NCBI RefSeq assembly: GCF_005116715.1
Contig: NZ_SWCI01000001.1
Coordinates: 62,001-126,000 of the forward strand
Direction: 5' to 3'
Length of the DNA: 64,000 nt
DNA from: Ferrimonas sediminicola
GTDB lineage: Bacteria; Pseudomonadota; Gammaproteobacteria; Enterobacterales; Shewanellaceae
Position numbers and translations under genes: made by a program. The stretch's first letter is position 1. Every line of letters begins with the position of its first letter. The notes under the pieces are model-generated. The model was not told the origin of the DNA, made no database searches, and saw nothing but the letters and a program-made list of their open reading frames with translations. Of this stretch, positions 1 through 7,850 are shown piece by piece.

Positions 1-193
1 TGGCTCCGCCCATGCCGTCGGTGTGCTTGCCGTAGGGATCGGGGCTACCGATCACTCTCAGCAGCAGGGCATCCCGGGCCGGACCCGGCTGCTGGGCAGC
101 CTCCGGCAAGTCGGTGAGGCTGAAGAACACCCCCTTGCTGGTGCCGCCGCGCATGTAGGTGGCGGGAACTCTGATTTGCGGTGGAAACGCCAT
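1..193 (-). CDS. prpF: PrpF, AcnD-accessory isomerase (5' part only)
   Basis: Partial gene; the reading frame runs off the left edge and only the first 64 codons are visible. They read MAFPPQIRVPATYMRGGTSK and onward through GVFFSLTDLP and RVIGSPDPYGKHTDGMGG, the very conserved start of the PrpF family. PrpF is a diaminopimelate-epimerase-fold protein that isomerises the aconitate product released by AcnD in the 2-methylcitrate cycle. The ATG at 193 follows acnD by 60 bases on the same strand and is preceded by an AGGAG-like site, so it is the distal gene of the prp operon. Identity is secure from the N-terminus; nothing can be said about the rest. Confidence 0.9.
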   Translation of the reverse strand, partial: MAFPPQIRVPATYMRGGTSKGVFFSLTDLPEAAQQPGPARDALLLRVIGSPDPYGKHTDGMGGA

Positions 194-253
194 GGTTTCT
201 CCTTGACTTGGGAGGGCGGTCAGGCCGCCCTCCTGCGGTTGTTCAGGCCGGAC

Positions 254-2866
254 TCAGCTGGCCGCTTCCGAGGCCAGGAAATCCTTGGCGAAGCGCTGCA
301 GCACGCCGCCGGCCTCATAGACGGACACCTCCTCGGCGGTGTCCAGACGGCAGGTGACCGGCACCTCCAGGGTGTCACCGTCGGCACGGTGGATCAGCAG
401 CGCCAGGGTGGCCCCGGGGGTGCGCTCGCCGACGACGTCGTAGACCTCGCTGCCATCCAGCCCCAGGGTCAGTCGGGTGGTGCCCGGTTTGAACTCCAGC
501 GGCAGCACGCCCATGCCCACCAGGTTGGTGCGGTGAATGCGTTCGAAGCCCTCGGCGACGATCGCCTCCACCCCGGCCAGACGTACCCCTTTGGCGGCCC
601 AGTCACGGCTGGAGCCCTGGCCGTAGTCGGCCCCGGCGACGATGATCAGCGGCTGCTTGCGATCCATGTAGGCCTCGATCGCTTCCCACATGCGGGTGAC
701 CTGACCCTCCGGCTCGATGCGGGCCAGGGAGCCCTGGCGGATCTCACCCTGCTCATCCCGAACCATCTCGTTGAGCAGCTTGGGATTGGCGAAGGTGGCC
801 CGCTGGGCGGTGAGGTGATCACCGCGGTGGGTGGCGTAGGAGTTGAAGTCCTCCTCCGGCAGGCCCATCTTCGCCAGGTACTCGCCGGCGGCAGAGCTGG
901 CCAGGATGGCGTTGGAGGGGGAGAGGTGATCGGTGGTGATGTTGTCACCCAGCACCGCCAGGGGGCGCATCCCCTTGAGGCTGCGCTCACCCGCCAGCGC
1001 GCCCTCCCAGTAGGGGGGGCGGCGGATGTAGGTGCTCATGGGGCGCCAGTCATACAGGGGGTTGTTCTGTTCGCCGTAGTCGACGCTGAGATCGAACATC
1101 GGCTCGTACACCTTGCGGAACTGCTCCGGCTTCACATACTGGCCGACGATGGCGTCGATCTCCTCGTCCGAAGGCCACAGCTCCTTGAGGGTCACCGGCT
1201 TGCCCTGGGAGTCATGGCCCAGTACATCCTGTTCGATATCGAAGCGCACCGTGCCGGCGATGGCGTAGGCCACCACCAGCGGTGGTGACGCCAAAAATGC
1301 CTGCTTGGCGTAGGGGTGGATGCGGCCATCGAAGTTGCGGTTGCCGGAGAGCACCGCGGTGGCGTACAGGTCTCGATCGATGATCTCCTGCTGAATGGCG
1401 GGATCCAGGGCGCCGCTCATGCCGTTACAGGTGGTGCAGGCGAAGGCGACAATGCCGAAACCCAGCTTCTCCAGCTCCGGCAGCAGCCCCGCCTCCTCCA
1501 GGTAGAGTTGGGCCACCTTGGAGCCGGGGGCGAAGGAGGACTTCACCCAGGGTTTGCGCACCAGTCCCAGTGCGTTGGCTTTCTTGGCCAGCAGGCCGGC
1601 GGCCACCACGTTCCTGGGGTTGGAGGTGTTGGTGCAGCTGGTGATGGCGGCGATGATCACCGCGCCATCGGGCAGTTTGCCCTCGGCTTCCTCCGCCTGG
1701 GCGGCGGCCAGATTGCCGGCGATGCCGCGTTCGGCCAGATCCGCCGTGGGCAGGCGGCGGTGGGGGTTGGAGGGGCCGGCCATGTTGCGGCAGACGCTGG
1801 AGAGGTTGAACTCCAGCACCCGCTCATACTTCGCCCCGGTCAGGTCGTCGGCCCACAGGCCGGTGGTCTTGGCGTACTGCTCCACCAGCTTCACCTGCTC
1901 CGGATCCCGGCCGGTGAGGGTCAGGTAGTCCAGGGTCTGCTGGTCGATGTAGAACATGCCGGCGGTGGCGCCGAACTCCGGGGTCATATTGGAGATGGTG
2001 GCGCGGTCGCCGATGGTGAGATCCGCCGCGCCGTCGCCGAAGAACTCCAGGTAGGCGGACACCACCCGCTGCTTGCGCAGGAACTCGGTGATCGCCAGCA
2101 CGATGTCGGTGGCGGTGATCCCAGGTTGGCGCTTGCCGGTCAGGCGCACGCCGACGATCTCGGGCAGGCGCATCATCGAGGCGCGGCCCAGCATCACGTT
2201 CTCCGCCTCCAGTCCGCCGACGCCGATGGCGATCACCCCCAGGGCGTCCACATGAGGGGTGTGGCTGTCGGTGCCGACACAGGTGTCGGGGAAGGCGACG
2301 CCGTCGCGGCACTGGATAACCGGGGACATCTTCTCCAGGTTGATCTGGTGCATGATGCCGTTTCCGGCAGGGATGACGTCGACGTTCTTAAAGGCGGTCT
2401 TGGTCCACTCGATGAAGTGGAATCTGTCCTCGTTGCGGCGATCCTCGATGGCGCGGTTCTTCTCGAAGGCGTCCGGATCGAAACCGGCATGCTCTACCGC
2501 CAGGGAGTGGTCGACGATCAGCTGGGTGGGCACCACCGGGTTGACCTTGGCGGGGTCGCCCCCCTGATCGGCGATGGCGTCCCTCAGGCCCGCCAGATCC
2601 ACCAGGGCGGTCTGGCCGAGGATGTCGTGGCACACCACCCGGGCCGGATACCAGGGGAAGTCCAGGTCGCGCTTGCGATGGATGATTTGGGTCAGGGCGT
2701 CGGTGAGGCTGGCGGGATCGCAGCGGCGCACCAGTTGCTCCGCCAGTATCCTGGAGGTGTAGGGCAGGGTGGCGTAGCTGCCGGGGCTGATGGCCTCCAC
2801 CGCGGCCCGGGTGTCGAAGTAGTCGAGGCCGGTGCCGGGCAGGGGTTTACGGAATTCTGTGTTCAT
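254..2866 (-). CDS. acnD: AcnD, Fe/S-dependent 2-methylcitrate dehydratase
   Basis: 870 residues, the normal AcnD length. An aconitase-type protein that dehydrates 2-methylcitrate to an aconitate intermediate in propionate catabolism; it works with PrpF and replaces the iron-independent PrpD. Visible motifs include DSHTPHVDALGVIAIGVGG near residue 200, the cluster-ligand segments SCTNTSNPRN (about 410) and FACTTCNGMSG (about 475), and the swivel-domain stretch VAGADYGQGSSRDWAAKG near residue 760. It sits between prpC and prpF in a leftward operon. The neighbouring prpF and prpC are what separate AcnD from housekeeping AcnA. A GC-rich hairpin lies in the 67-base gap upstream. Confidence 0.95.
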   Translation of the reverse strand: MNTEFRKPLPGTGLDYFDTRAAVEAISPGSYATLPYTSRILAEQLVRRCDPASLTDALTQIIHRKRDLDFPWYPARVVCHDILGQTALVDLAGLRDAIADQGGDPAKVNPVVPTQLIVDHSLAVEHAGFDPDAFEKNRAIEDRRNEDRFHFIEWTKTAFKNVDVIPAGNGIMHQINLEKMSPVIQCRDGVAFPDTCVGTDSHTPHVDALGVIAIGVGGLEAENVMLGRASMMRLPEIVGVRLTGKRQPGITATDIVLAITEFLRKQRVVSAYLEFFGDGAADLTIGDRATISNMTPEFGATAGMFYIDQQTLDYLTLTGRDPEQVKLVEQYAKTTGLWADDLTGAKYERVLEFNLSSVCRNMAGPSNPHRRLPTADLAERGIAGNLAAAQAEEAEGKLPDGAVIIAAITSCTNTSNPRNVVAAGLLAKKANALGLVRKPWVKSSFAPGSKVAQLYLEEAGLLPELEKLGFGIVAFACTTCNGMSGALDPAIQQEIIDRDLYATAVLSGNRNFDGRIHPYAKQAFLASPPLVVAYAIAGTVRFDIEQDVLGHDSQGKPVTLKELWPSDEEIDAIVGQYVKPEQFRKVYEPMFDLSVDYGEQNNPLYDWRPMSTYIRRPPYWEGALAGERSLKGMRPLAVLGDNITTDHLSPSNAILASSAAGEYLAKMGLPEEDFNSYATHRGDHLTAQRATFANPKLLNEMVRDEQGEIRQGSLARIEPEGQVTRMWEAIEAYMDRKQPLIIVAGADYGQGSSRDWAAKGVRLAGVEAIVAEGFERIHRTNLVGMGVLPLEFKPGTTRLTLGLDGSEVYDVVGERTPGATLALLIHRADGDTLEVPVTCRLDTAEEVSVYEAGGVLQRFAKDFLASEAAS

Positions 2867-2891
2867 AGTCTCTACCCAATGAGTGAAATTT

Positions 2892-2911
2892 GGGCCGCCG
2901 GGCGGCGGCCC
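2892..2911 (-). other. GC-rich hairpin between prpC and acnD
   Basis: Eight-base arms (GGGCCGCC, 2892-2899, and GGCGGCCC, 2904-2911) around a 4-base loop lie in the gap between the prpC stop and the acnD start. On the transcribed (minus) strand the tail is AAATTT, not a U-run. It is more likely an intercistronic processing or partial-termination structure than a full terminator. Confidence 0.4.
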
Positions 2912-2933
2912 ACTGGGCTGGCTTTTTGCCCGC

Positions 2934-4058
2934 TTAGCGCTGGTTCAGCTCAGGTACGCTGCGGGGCTCCTCACCGACGTAGTCCGCACTGGGGCGGATG
3001 ATGCGGTTGTTGGCCCGCTGCTCCATCACGTGGGCGGCCCAGCCGGTAAGGCGGGAGCAGACGAAGATGGGGGTGAACAGCTTGGTGGGGATCCCCATGA
3101 AGTGGTAGGCGGAGGCGTGGAAGAAGTCGGCGTTGCAGAACAGCTTCTTCTCCTGCCACATCAGATCCTCGCAGGCCACGGACACCCGGTAGAGCCGATC
3201 GTCGCCGAACTCGTCGGCCAGCTTGGCGGACCAGCCCTTGATGATGGCGTTGCGGGGGTCGGATTCCCGGTAGATGGCGTGGCCGAAACCCATGATCTTC
3301 TCTTTGTGGGTCAGCTTACGCTTCAGGGTGTCCACCGCATCCTGCTCATCCTTCATCTCCTGGATCAGCTCCATGGCCGCCTCGTTGGCGCCGCCGTGCA
3401 GCGGACCGCGCAGGGAGCCAATGGCGCCGGTGATGCAGGAGTGCATGTCGGACAGGGTGGAGGCACACACCCGGGCGGTGAAGGTGGAGGCGTTGAACTC
3501 GTGCTCGGCGTAGAGAATCAGGGAGACGTCCATCACCTTGGCGTGCAGTTCACTGGGGGCCTTGCCGTGGAGCAGCCTCAGGAAGTGGGCGCCGATCTGC
3601 TCGTCCTCGGTCTCGGTGACGATGCGCACGCCGTCGTGGCTGTAGCGGTACCAGTAGCAGATGATGGAGGGGAAGGCGGCCAGCAGGCGGTCGGCCATCT
3701 CACTCTGCTGGTCGAAACTCTCCTCGGTCTCCAGGTTGCCCAGCATGGAGCAGCCGGTGCGCATCACGTCCATCGGATGGGCGTTGGCGGGGATCTGTTC
3801 CAGCACCGTCTTCAGCGCCTGGGGCAGTCCGCGCAGGTTCTTCAGCTTCTGGCGGTAGGCGGCCAGCTCCTCGGCGTTGGGCAGGTGGCCCTTGAGCAGC
3901 AGATGGGCCACCTCTTCGAAGCTGACCTTGTCTGCCAGCTCGGCGATGTCATAGCCTCGGTAGGTGAGGCCGGTGCCGGACTTGCCAACGGTACACAGGG
4001 CGGTTTCGCCGGCGCTCTGGCCGCGGAGGCCTGCGCCTCCAAGTGCTTTATCTACCAT
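2934..4058 (-). CDS. prpC: PrpC, 2-methylcitrate synthase
   Basis: 374 residues, the short citrate-synthase size typical of PrpC. It condenses propionyl-CoA with oxaloacetate to 2-methylcitrate. The N-terminal segment CTVGKSGTGLTYRGYDI is characteristic of PrpC. Active-site regions are visible: the histidine in LRGPLHGGANEAAM (about residue 225), the histidine in MGFGHAIYR (about 265), and the aspartate in NADFFHASAYHFMGIP near residue 315. It lies 42 bases after prpB and 67 bases before acnD, all leftward, which supports methylcitrate rather than citrate synthase. Confidence 0.95.
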   Translation of the reverse strand: MVDKALGGAGLRGQSAGETALCTVGKSGTGLTYRGYDIAELADKVSFEEVAHLLLKGHLPNAEELAAYRQKLKNLRGLPQALKTVLEQIPANAHPMDVMRTGCSMLGNLETEESFDQQSEMADRLLAAFPSIICYWYRYSHDGVRIVTETEDEQIGAHFLRLLHGKAPSELHAKVMDVSLILYAEHEFNASTFTARVCASTLSDMHSCITGAIGSLRGPLHGGANEAAMELIQEMKDEQDAVDTLKRKLTHKEKIMGFGHAIYRESDPRNAIIKGWSAKLADEFGDDRLYRVSVACEDLMWQEKKLFCNADFFHASAYHFMGIPTKLFTPIFVCSRLTGWAAHVMEQRANNRIIRPSADYVGEEPRSVPELNQR

Positions 4059-4100
4059 GATTTTTTCCTTCTCTCCTGAAGTTGCTCTATCAGCTGCGGG

Positions 4101-4985
4101 TTACGCCTTGCTGTCGGCGAACAGCTGGTCCAGTTTCTGCTCGTAGTCGTGATAGCCGAGGAACTTGTACAGATCCGTGCGGGTTTGCATGTTGTCCAGC
4201 TGGCTGCGCTGGTGGCCGTCGAGCTTGAGGGTTTCATACACCTTGAGGGCGGCGGCGTTGGCGGCGCGGAAGGCGGACAGGGGGTAGAGCACCATGTCGG
4301 CACCGGCCTCAAACAGCTCCTCCTTGCCAAACAGTTCGGTCTTGCCGAACTCGGTCATGTTGGCCAGGATTGGCGCACTCACCTGGGCCCTGAACTGACG
4401 GTAGTGATCCAGTTCGGTCAGCGCCTCGGCGAAGATCATGTCGGCCCCGGCGTCCAGGTAGGCCTGGGCGCGCTCGATGCCGCTCTCCAGCCCCTCGACG
4501 GCTACGGCGTCGGTGCGGGCCATGATGACGAAGTTGTCATCGCGGCGGGCGTCCACGGCGGCCTTGATGCGGTCGCACATCTCCTCGATGCTCACCACCG
4601 CCTTGTTGGGGCGGTGGCCGCAGCGCTTCTGGGCCACCTGGTCCTCCATGTGCACCGCGGCCACCCCGGCGCGCTCGAACTCGCGGATGGTGCGGGCGAT
4701 GTTGAAGGCGCCGCCCCAGCCGGTGTCGATGTCCACCAGCAGCGGCAGATCGGTGGCGGCGGTGATGCGGCTGGCGTCGGTGACCACATCGTTCATGGAG
4801 GTCATGCCCAGATCCGGCAGGCCGAAGGAGGCGTTGGCCACCCCGGCGCCGGAGAGGTAGAGGGCCTGGTGGCCGCTCTGCTCGGCCATCAGGGCCATGT
4901 AAGCGTTGATGGTGCCGACAATCTGTAGGGGTTTGGCGTTGGCTACGGCGTCGCGGAAGCGCTGGCCTGGGGTTGGGGTGGTCAT
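4101..4985 (-). CDS. prpB: PrpB, 2-methylisocitrate lyase
   Basis: 294 residues. PEP mutase/isocitrate-lyase fold enzyme that splits 2-methylisocitrate into pyruvate and succinate. The catalytic KRCGH loop is present near residue 122, with VDIDTGWGG and [11 protein letters not shown] on either side. The ATG at 4985 overlaps the TGA of the upstream regulator gene (ATGA), giving translational coupling; the frame stays open farther upstream, but those 57 extra codons lie inside the regulator gene and resemble no protein, so the internal ATG is used. Second gene of the prpR-prpB-prpC-acnD-prpF operon. Confidence 0.96.
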   Translation of the reverse strand: MTTPTPGQRFRDAVANAKPLQIVGTINAYMALMAEQSGHQALYLSGAGVANASFGLPDLGMTSMNDVVTDASRITAATDLPLLVDIDTGWGGAFNIARTIREFERAGVAAVHMEDQVAQKRCGHRPNKAVVSIEEMCDRIKAAVDARRDDNFVIMARTDAVAVEGLESGIERAQAYLDAGADMIFAEALTELDHYRQFRAQVSAPILANMTEFGKTELFGKEELFEAGADMVLYPLSAFRAANAAALKVYETLKLDGHQRSQLDNMQTRTDLYKFLGYHDYEQKLDQLFADSKA

Positions 4986-5656
4986 CCTGAAATCTCCTCC
5001 ATTTGGTTTCTCAAAACCCGCTCGGTGTTGGCGCGGCCGGACTCGATGTGGCGGCGCATCAGCAGGGCGGCTAGCTCGCCATCGCCGTCGGCGATGGCGT
5101 CCAGAATTCTTCGGTGTTGGGCCAGGGCCTCCATCGGTCGACGGCCGCTGCTGCACCGGTTTCGGTACATCTGCAGCAGGTGGTAGAGGTCGTCGGTCAG
5201 GGTGTGGATCAGGGTTTGATTGCCACTGGCGTGAATGATGCCCAGGTGAAAGTCGATGTCGTCAAACAGGGCGTAATCGCCGTTTTGGTCGGTGAACACC
5301 TTTTCCTGGCGTTTGAGCAGCAGTTGTAGCTGGGCCAGCTGGCTGGCGCTGATGTGGCTGGCGGCCAGTCGGCAGGCCATCGCTTCCAGCTCGGCCCGTA
5401 CCTGGTAGAGATCACTCAGCTCCTCCGGGGTCAGTTGGGCCACCCTGGCGCCAACATGGGGGGCCTTGACCACCAGTCGGCGGCGCTCCAGTTTCTGCAG
5501 CGCTTCACGAAGAGGTCCACGGCTGACGCCATAACGGGCGGCCAACTCTTGTTCGTTGATCTTGCTTCCGGCGCTGATCTCTCCCTGGACGATGGCCAGC
5601 TGCAGCTTGTGAGCCAGCTGGTCTGCCAGGGTCAGTGGACGTTGGGGTTCGCTCAT
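4982..5656 (-). CDS. prpR: PrpR-like GntR/FCD-family regulator of the prp operon
   Basis: 224 residues from the ATG at 5656 (an upstream start at 5689 in the same frame would add 11 residues). The N-terminal winged helix carries [22 protein letters not shown], the standard GntR recognition-helix region, and the C-terminal two thirds is an all-helical FCD ligand domain ([25 protein letters not shown]). FCD-type GntR proteins sense small organic acids. It is the first gene of the prp operon and overlaps prpB by 4 bases. Three TTGTCnACAA palindromes lie in its upstream region, suggesting autorepression relieved by a methylcitrate-cycle intermediate. The ligand is inferred from context, not from sequence. 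Confidence 0.85.
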   Translation of the reverse strand: MSEPQRPLTLADQLAHKLQLAIVQGEISAGSKINEQELAARYGVSRGPLREALQKLERRRLVVKAPHVGARVAQLTPEELSDLYQVRAELEAMACRLAASHISASQLAQLQLLLKRQEKVFTDQNGDYALFDDIDFHLGIIHASGNQTLIHTLTDDLYHLLQMYRNRCSSGRRPMEALAQHRRILDAIADGDGELAALLMRRHIESGRANTERVLRNQMEEISG

Positions 5657-5711
5657 GATCAAAAAAGCACCAAGTGAGACATGGGTCACAGCTTGCGTGC
5701 TAATCGATGCT

Positions 5712-5721
5712 TTGTCAACAA
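5712..5721. promoter_or_regulatory. Candidate PrpR operator, copy 1
   Basis: TTGTCAACAA, a near-perfect palindrome of the TTGT-n-ACAA type used by FCD-family GntR regulators, about 56 bases upstream of the prpR start. The same word recurs at 5858-5867 and as TTGTCGACAA at 5877-5886. Confidence 0.6.
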
Positions 5722-5856
5722 TGTGTTAACTTAGACGTTAGTGTAATCTAAGTGGCGCCCTGCGAGGTTTTGTTGTTTAACTGTATGATTTATAGGTATT
5801 TTTGTTGGTGGGTGATCGTATTGAGAATCAACATGGGAAATGTTTATCTCCGCCTT

Positions 5857-5887
5857 ATTGTCAACAACATGGTCGGTTGTCGACAAT
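5857..5887. promoter_or_regulatory. Candidate PrpR operators, copies 2 and 3
   Basis: TTGTCAACAA (5858-5867) and the perfect palindrome TTGTCGACAA (5877-5886), spaced 19 bases centre to centre. Together with flanking bases they form a larger inverted repeat, ATTGTCAACAAC against GTTGTCGACAAT, with one mismatch. They lie about 200 bases upstream of prpR, between it and the end of the next leftward gene, so a second promoter or DNA looping would be needed for a direct effect. Confidence 0.55.
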
Positions 5888-5900
5888 AGCACGGAATCAC

Positions 5901-5922
5901 AAAGGGCTCCCCCGGGGAGCCC
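5901..5922 (-). terminator. Probable terminator after the acyltransferase pair
   Basis: Arms GGGCTCCC (5904-5911) and GGGAGCCC (5915-5922) with a 3-base loop, about 20 bases after the stop codon of the acyltransferase gene. Only three U follow on the minus strand, so termination may be weak. Confidence 0.55.
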
Positions 5923-5941
5923 CTCCTGATCATCTTCGATG

Positions 5942-6880
5942 CTATTTGGGCGCCAGGGCCCGATAGAAGCCGCGAGCGGAGGCGTGTTGCTGAAGCACTT
6001 GCTCGATCCTGTCGTCCTTCTCCTGCCACAGCTCGTTGAGCCAACGCTGGAACTCCACCCGGTACTGCTTATCCTGATCGTAGTCGCCCTGGGGCACCTG
6101 GGAGATGGGCAGCACCCGGACATCGACGGTGATGGTCTCCAGCTCGCCCCCCAGCAGGGAGGCCATGATCTGGTCCCGGGCACCGGGGTAGACGATGGTC
6201 AGATCCACCACATGGCGGAACTGATCGCCCAGGGTGGCCATAGCGAAGGCGATACCGCCGGCCTTGGGCTTGAGCAGGTAGCGGTAGGGACTGCGCTGCC
6301 GTTTGTGCTTCTCCGGGGTCAGCCGGGAGCCTTCGATAAAGTTGATCACCGAGGTGGGCATATCGCGAAACTTGGCGCATGCCCTGCGGGTGGTCTCGAT
6401 ATCCTTGCCCTTCAGCTTGGGGTTCTTGGCCACCTGAGACTTGGAGTAGCGGCGCATGAAGGGCATATCCAGAGCCCAGCAGGCCATGCCCATCAGCGGG
6501 ACGTAGATCAGCTGATGCTTGAGGAAGAACTTGAGCATCGGGATCCTGTCTCTCAGCACGATGGAGACCACGAAGATATCGGCCCAGCTCATATGGTTGG
6601 AGAGCACCAGATACCAGCCCTGGGTCGAGAGCTGGTCATCCAGGCCGGTGATGTTCCAGCGGGTGCGGGTGGTCAGGCCGAAGATGGCGTGGTTGAGTAC
6701 CACCCAGCATCTCATGCAGCCGTTGGCCATCGCCGACAGCTTGAGTCGCACCGCCTTGATGGGCAGCAGCAGCCTCAGCAGCGCCAGCATCAGAATCAGG
6801 CTGCTCCAGAGCGCTATGTTCAACGCCGCCAGGGTGGCGTTGATCAAAAACAGCACGGGGCTGGGAAGAAAGTTCAACAT
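5942..6880 (-). CDS. YihG-type PlsC-family acyltransferase, copy 2
   Basis: 312 residues. Membrane-bound 1-acyl-glycerol-3-phosphate-type acyltransferase, similar to E. coli YihG. An N-terminal hydrophobic segment covers roughly residues 5-40. The catalytic HX4D box is NHMSWAD (about 95-101), followed by PFMRRYSKSQ and the substrate motif NFIEGSRLTPEKH (about 185). It lies 3 bases after a paralogue with the same architecture (next gene), so the two form a leftward pair from a duplication. Precise acyl donor and acceptor cannot be read from sequence; the YihG group is associated with polyunsaturated or unusual phosphatidic acid species. Confidence 0.85.
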   Translation of the reverse strand: MLNFLPSPVLFLINATLAALNIALWSSLILMLALLRLLLPIKAVRLKLSAMANGCMRCWVVLNHAIFGLTTRTRWNITGLDDQLSTQGWYLVLSNHMSWADIFVVSIVLRDRIPMLKFFLKHQLIYVPLMGMACWALDMPFMRRYSKSQVAKNPKLKGKDIETTRRACAKFRDMPTSVINFIEGSRLTPEKHKRQRSPYRYLLKPKAGGIAFAMATLGDQFRHVVDLTIVYPGARDQIMASLLGGELETITVDVRVLPISQVPQGDYDQDKQYRVEFQRWLNELWQEKDDRIEQVLQQHASARGFYRALAPK

Positions 6881-6883
6881 AGT

Positions 6884-7780
6884 CTATCGGTGTTCGTCGT
6901 TGCCGCAGCGGGCCAGTTGCCGCTGCTTCTCATGCCACAGGCCGTTGAGCCATTGCTGGAACTCGGCCCTCTGTTCGGGGGAGTCGTAGCCGATGTCGTG
7001 GAGCTCCTCCAGGGAGTGCTGATCCACGCTGACCCGGATCTCCGGCACCCGGCCACAGAGATAGTCCCAGAAGCTGGGGGCGCCATCCGGGTAGTAGATG
7101 GTGACATCCAACATCTGCTGTAATCTGGGTCCCATGGCGTCTAGGGTAAAGGCTAATCCGCCCGCCTTTGGTCTGAGCAGTTGGGGAAAGGGGGAATTCT
7201 GCCTCTGCCGCTTGGTCTCTGTAAAGCGGGTTCCCTCGACGAAGTTCATGATGGCCACCGGCGAGTTCTTGTACTTTTCGCAGGCTTTCTTCGTGGTTTC
7301 AATGTCTTTTCCCTTCATATGCGGGTTCTTCTTCAGATACTGGCCGGAGAAGCGGCGCATAAAGGGAAAATCCAGTGCCCACCAGCACAGTCCGATGACA
7401 GGTACGAAGATCAGCTCCCATTTGAGGAAGAACTTGATAAAGGGGATGCGGCGATTGAACAGCCTCTGCAGAACCAGGATATCCACCCAGGACTGATGGT
7501 TGGAGATCACCATATACCATTGCCTCGGGGAGAGCTCCGGCAGTGAGTCCACCACCATGCGGCTGCCGCTGAGCACCGCCTGATTCAGGTTGTTGATGCT
7601 GATCCAGGCAGTGGCGCACTGATCGGCGGCCCAACTGCAGGCGCGCTTCAGTGACGCGATGGGCAGCAGCTTCAGAATCCCAAGGATGAAGACGACGGGA
7701 AACCAGAACAGGGTGTTCAGAACATACCCAAAAAAGGCCAACAGGCCACGTACAGTGCTCAACAGATCCATCCGTAACAC
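6884..7780 (-). CDS. YihG-type PlsC-family acyltransferase, copy 1
   Basis: 298 residues from the ATG at 7780; an ATG at 7771 (MDLLSTV) is also possible. Same family as the downstream gene: hydrophobic N-terminus, NHQSWVD as the HX4D catalytic box (about residue 94), FPFMRRFSGQYLKKNP, NFVEGTRFTETKRQRQ (about 180) and LRPKAGGLAF. The stop is separated from the paralogue start by 3 bases, so they are co-transcribed. Of the two it is not clear which is the orthologue of E. coli YihG. Divergence between the copies outside the motifs is substantial, arguing for an old duplication. Confidence 0.85.
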   Translation of the reverse strand: MLRMDLLSTVRGLLAFFGYVLNTLFWFPVVFILGILKLLPIASLKRACSWAADQCATAWISINNLNQAVLSGSRMVVDSLPELSPRQWYMVISNHQSWVDILVLQRLFNRRIPFIKFFLKWELIFVPVIGLCWWALDFPFMRRFSGQYLKKNPHMKGKDIETTKKACEKYKNSPVAIMNFVEGTRFTETKRQRQNSPFPQLLRPKAGGLAFTLDAMGPRLQQMLDVTIYYPDGAPSFWDYLCGRVPEIRVSVDQHSLEELHDIGYDSPEQRAEFQQWLNGLWHEKQRQLARCGNDEHR

Positions 7781-7850
7781 AGGCTAAACTTGGGGATATG
7801 TTAAACAGCTCTGACCAGTGTCTCAAGGCGGATCTGTTCCGCTGACCGCA

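Noticed and set aside
1316-3001. Long open frame (over 500 codons) on the plus strand opposite acnD
   Set aside because: GC-rich third positions keep antisense frames open. The frame shows no family resemblance, lies fully opposite a strongly conserved gene and has low-complexity Gly/Ala/Val/His composition.
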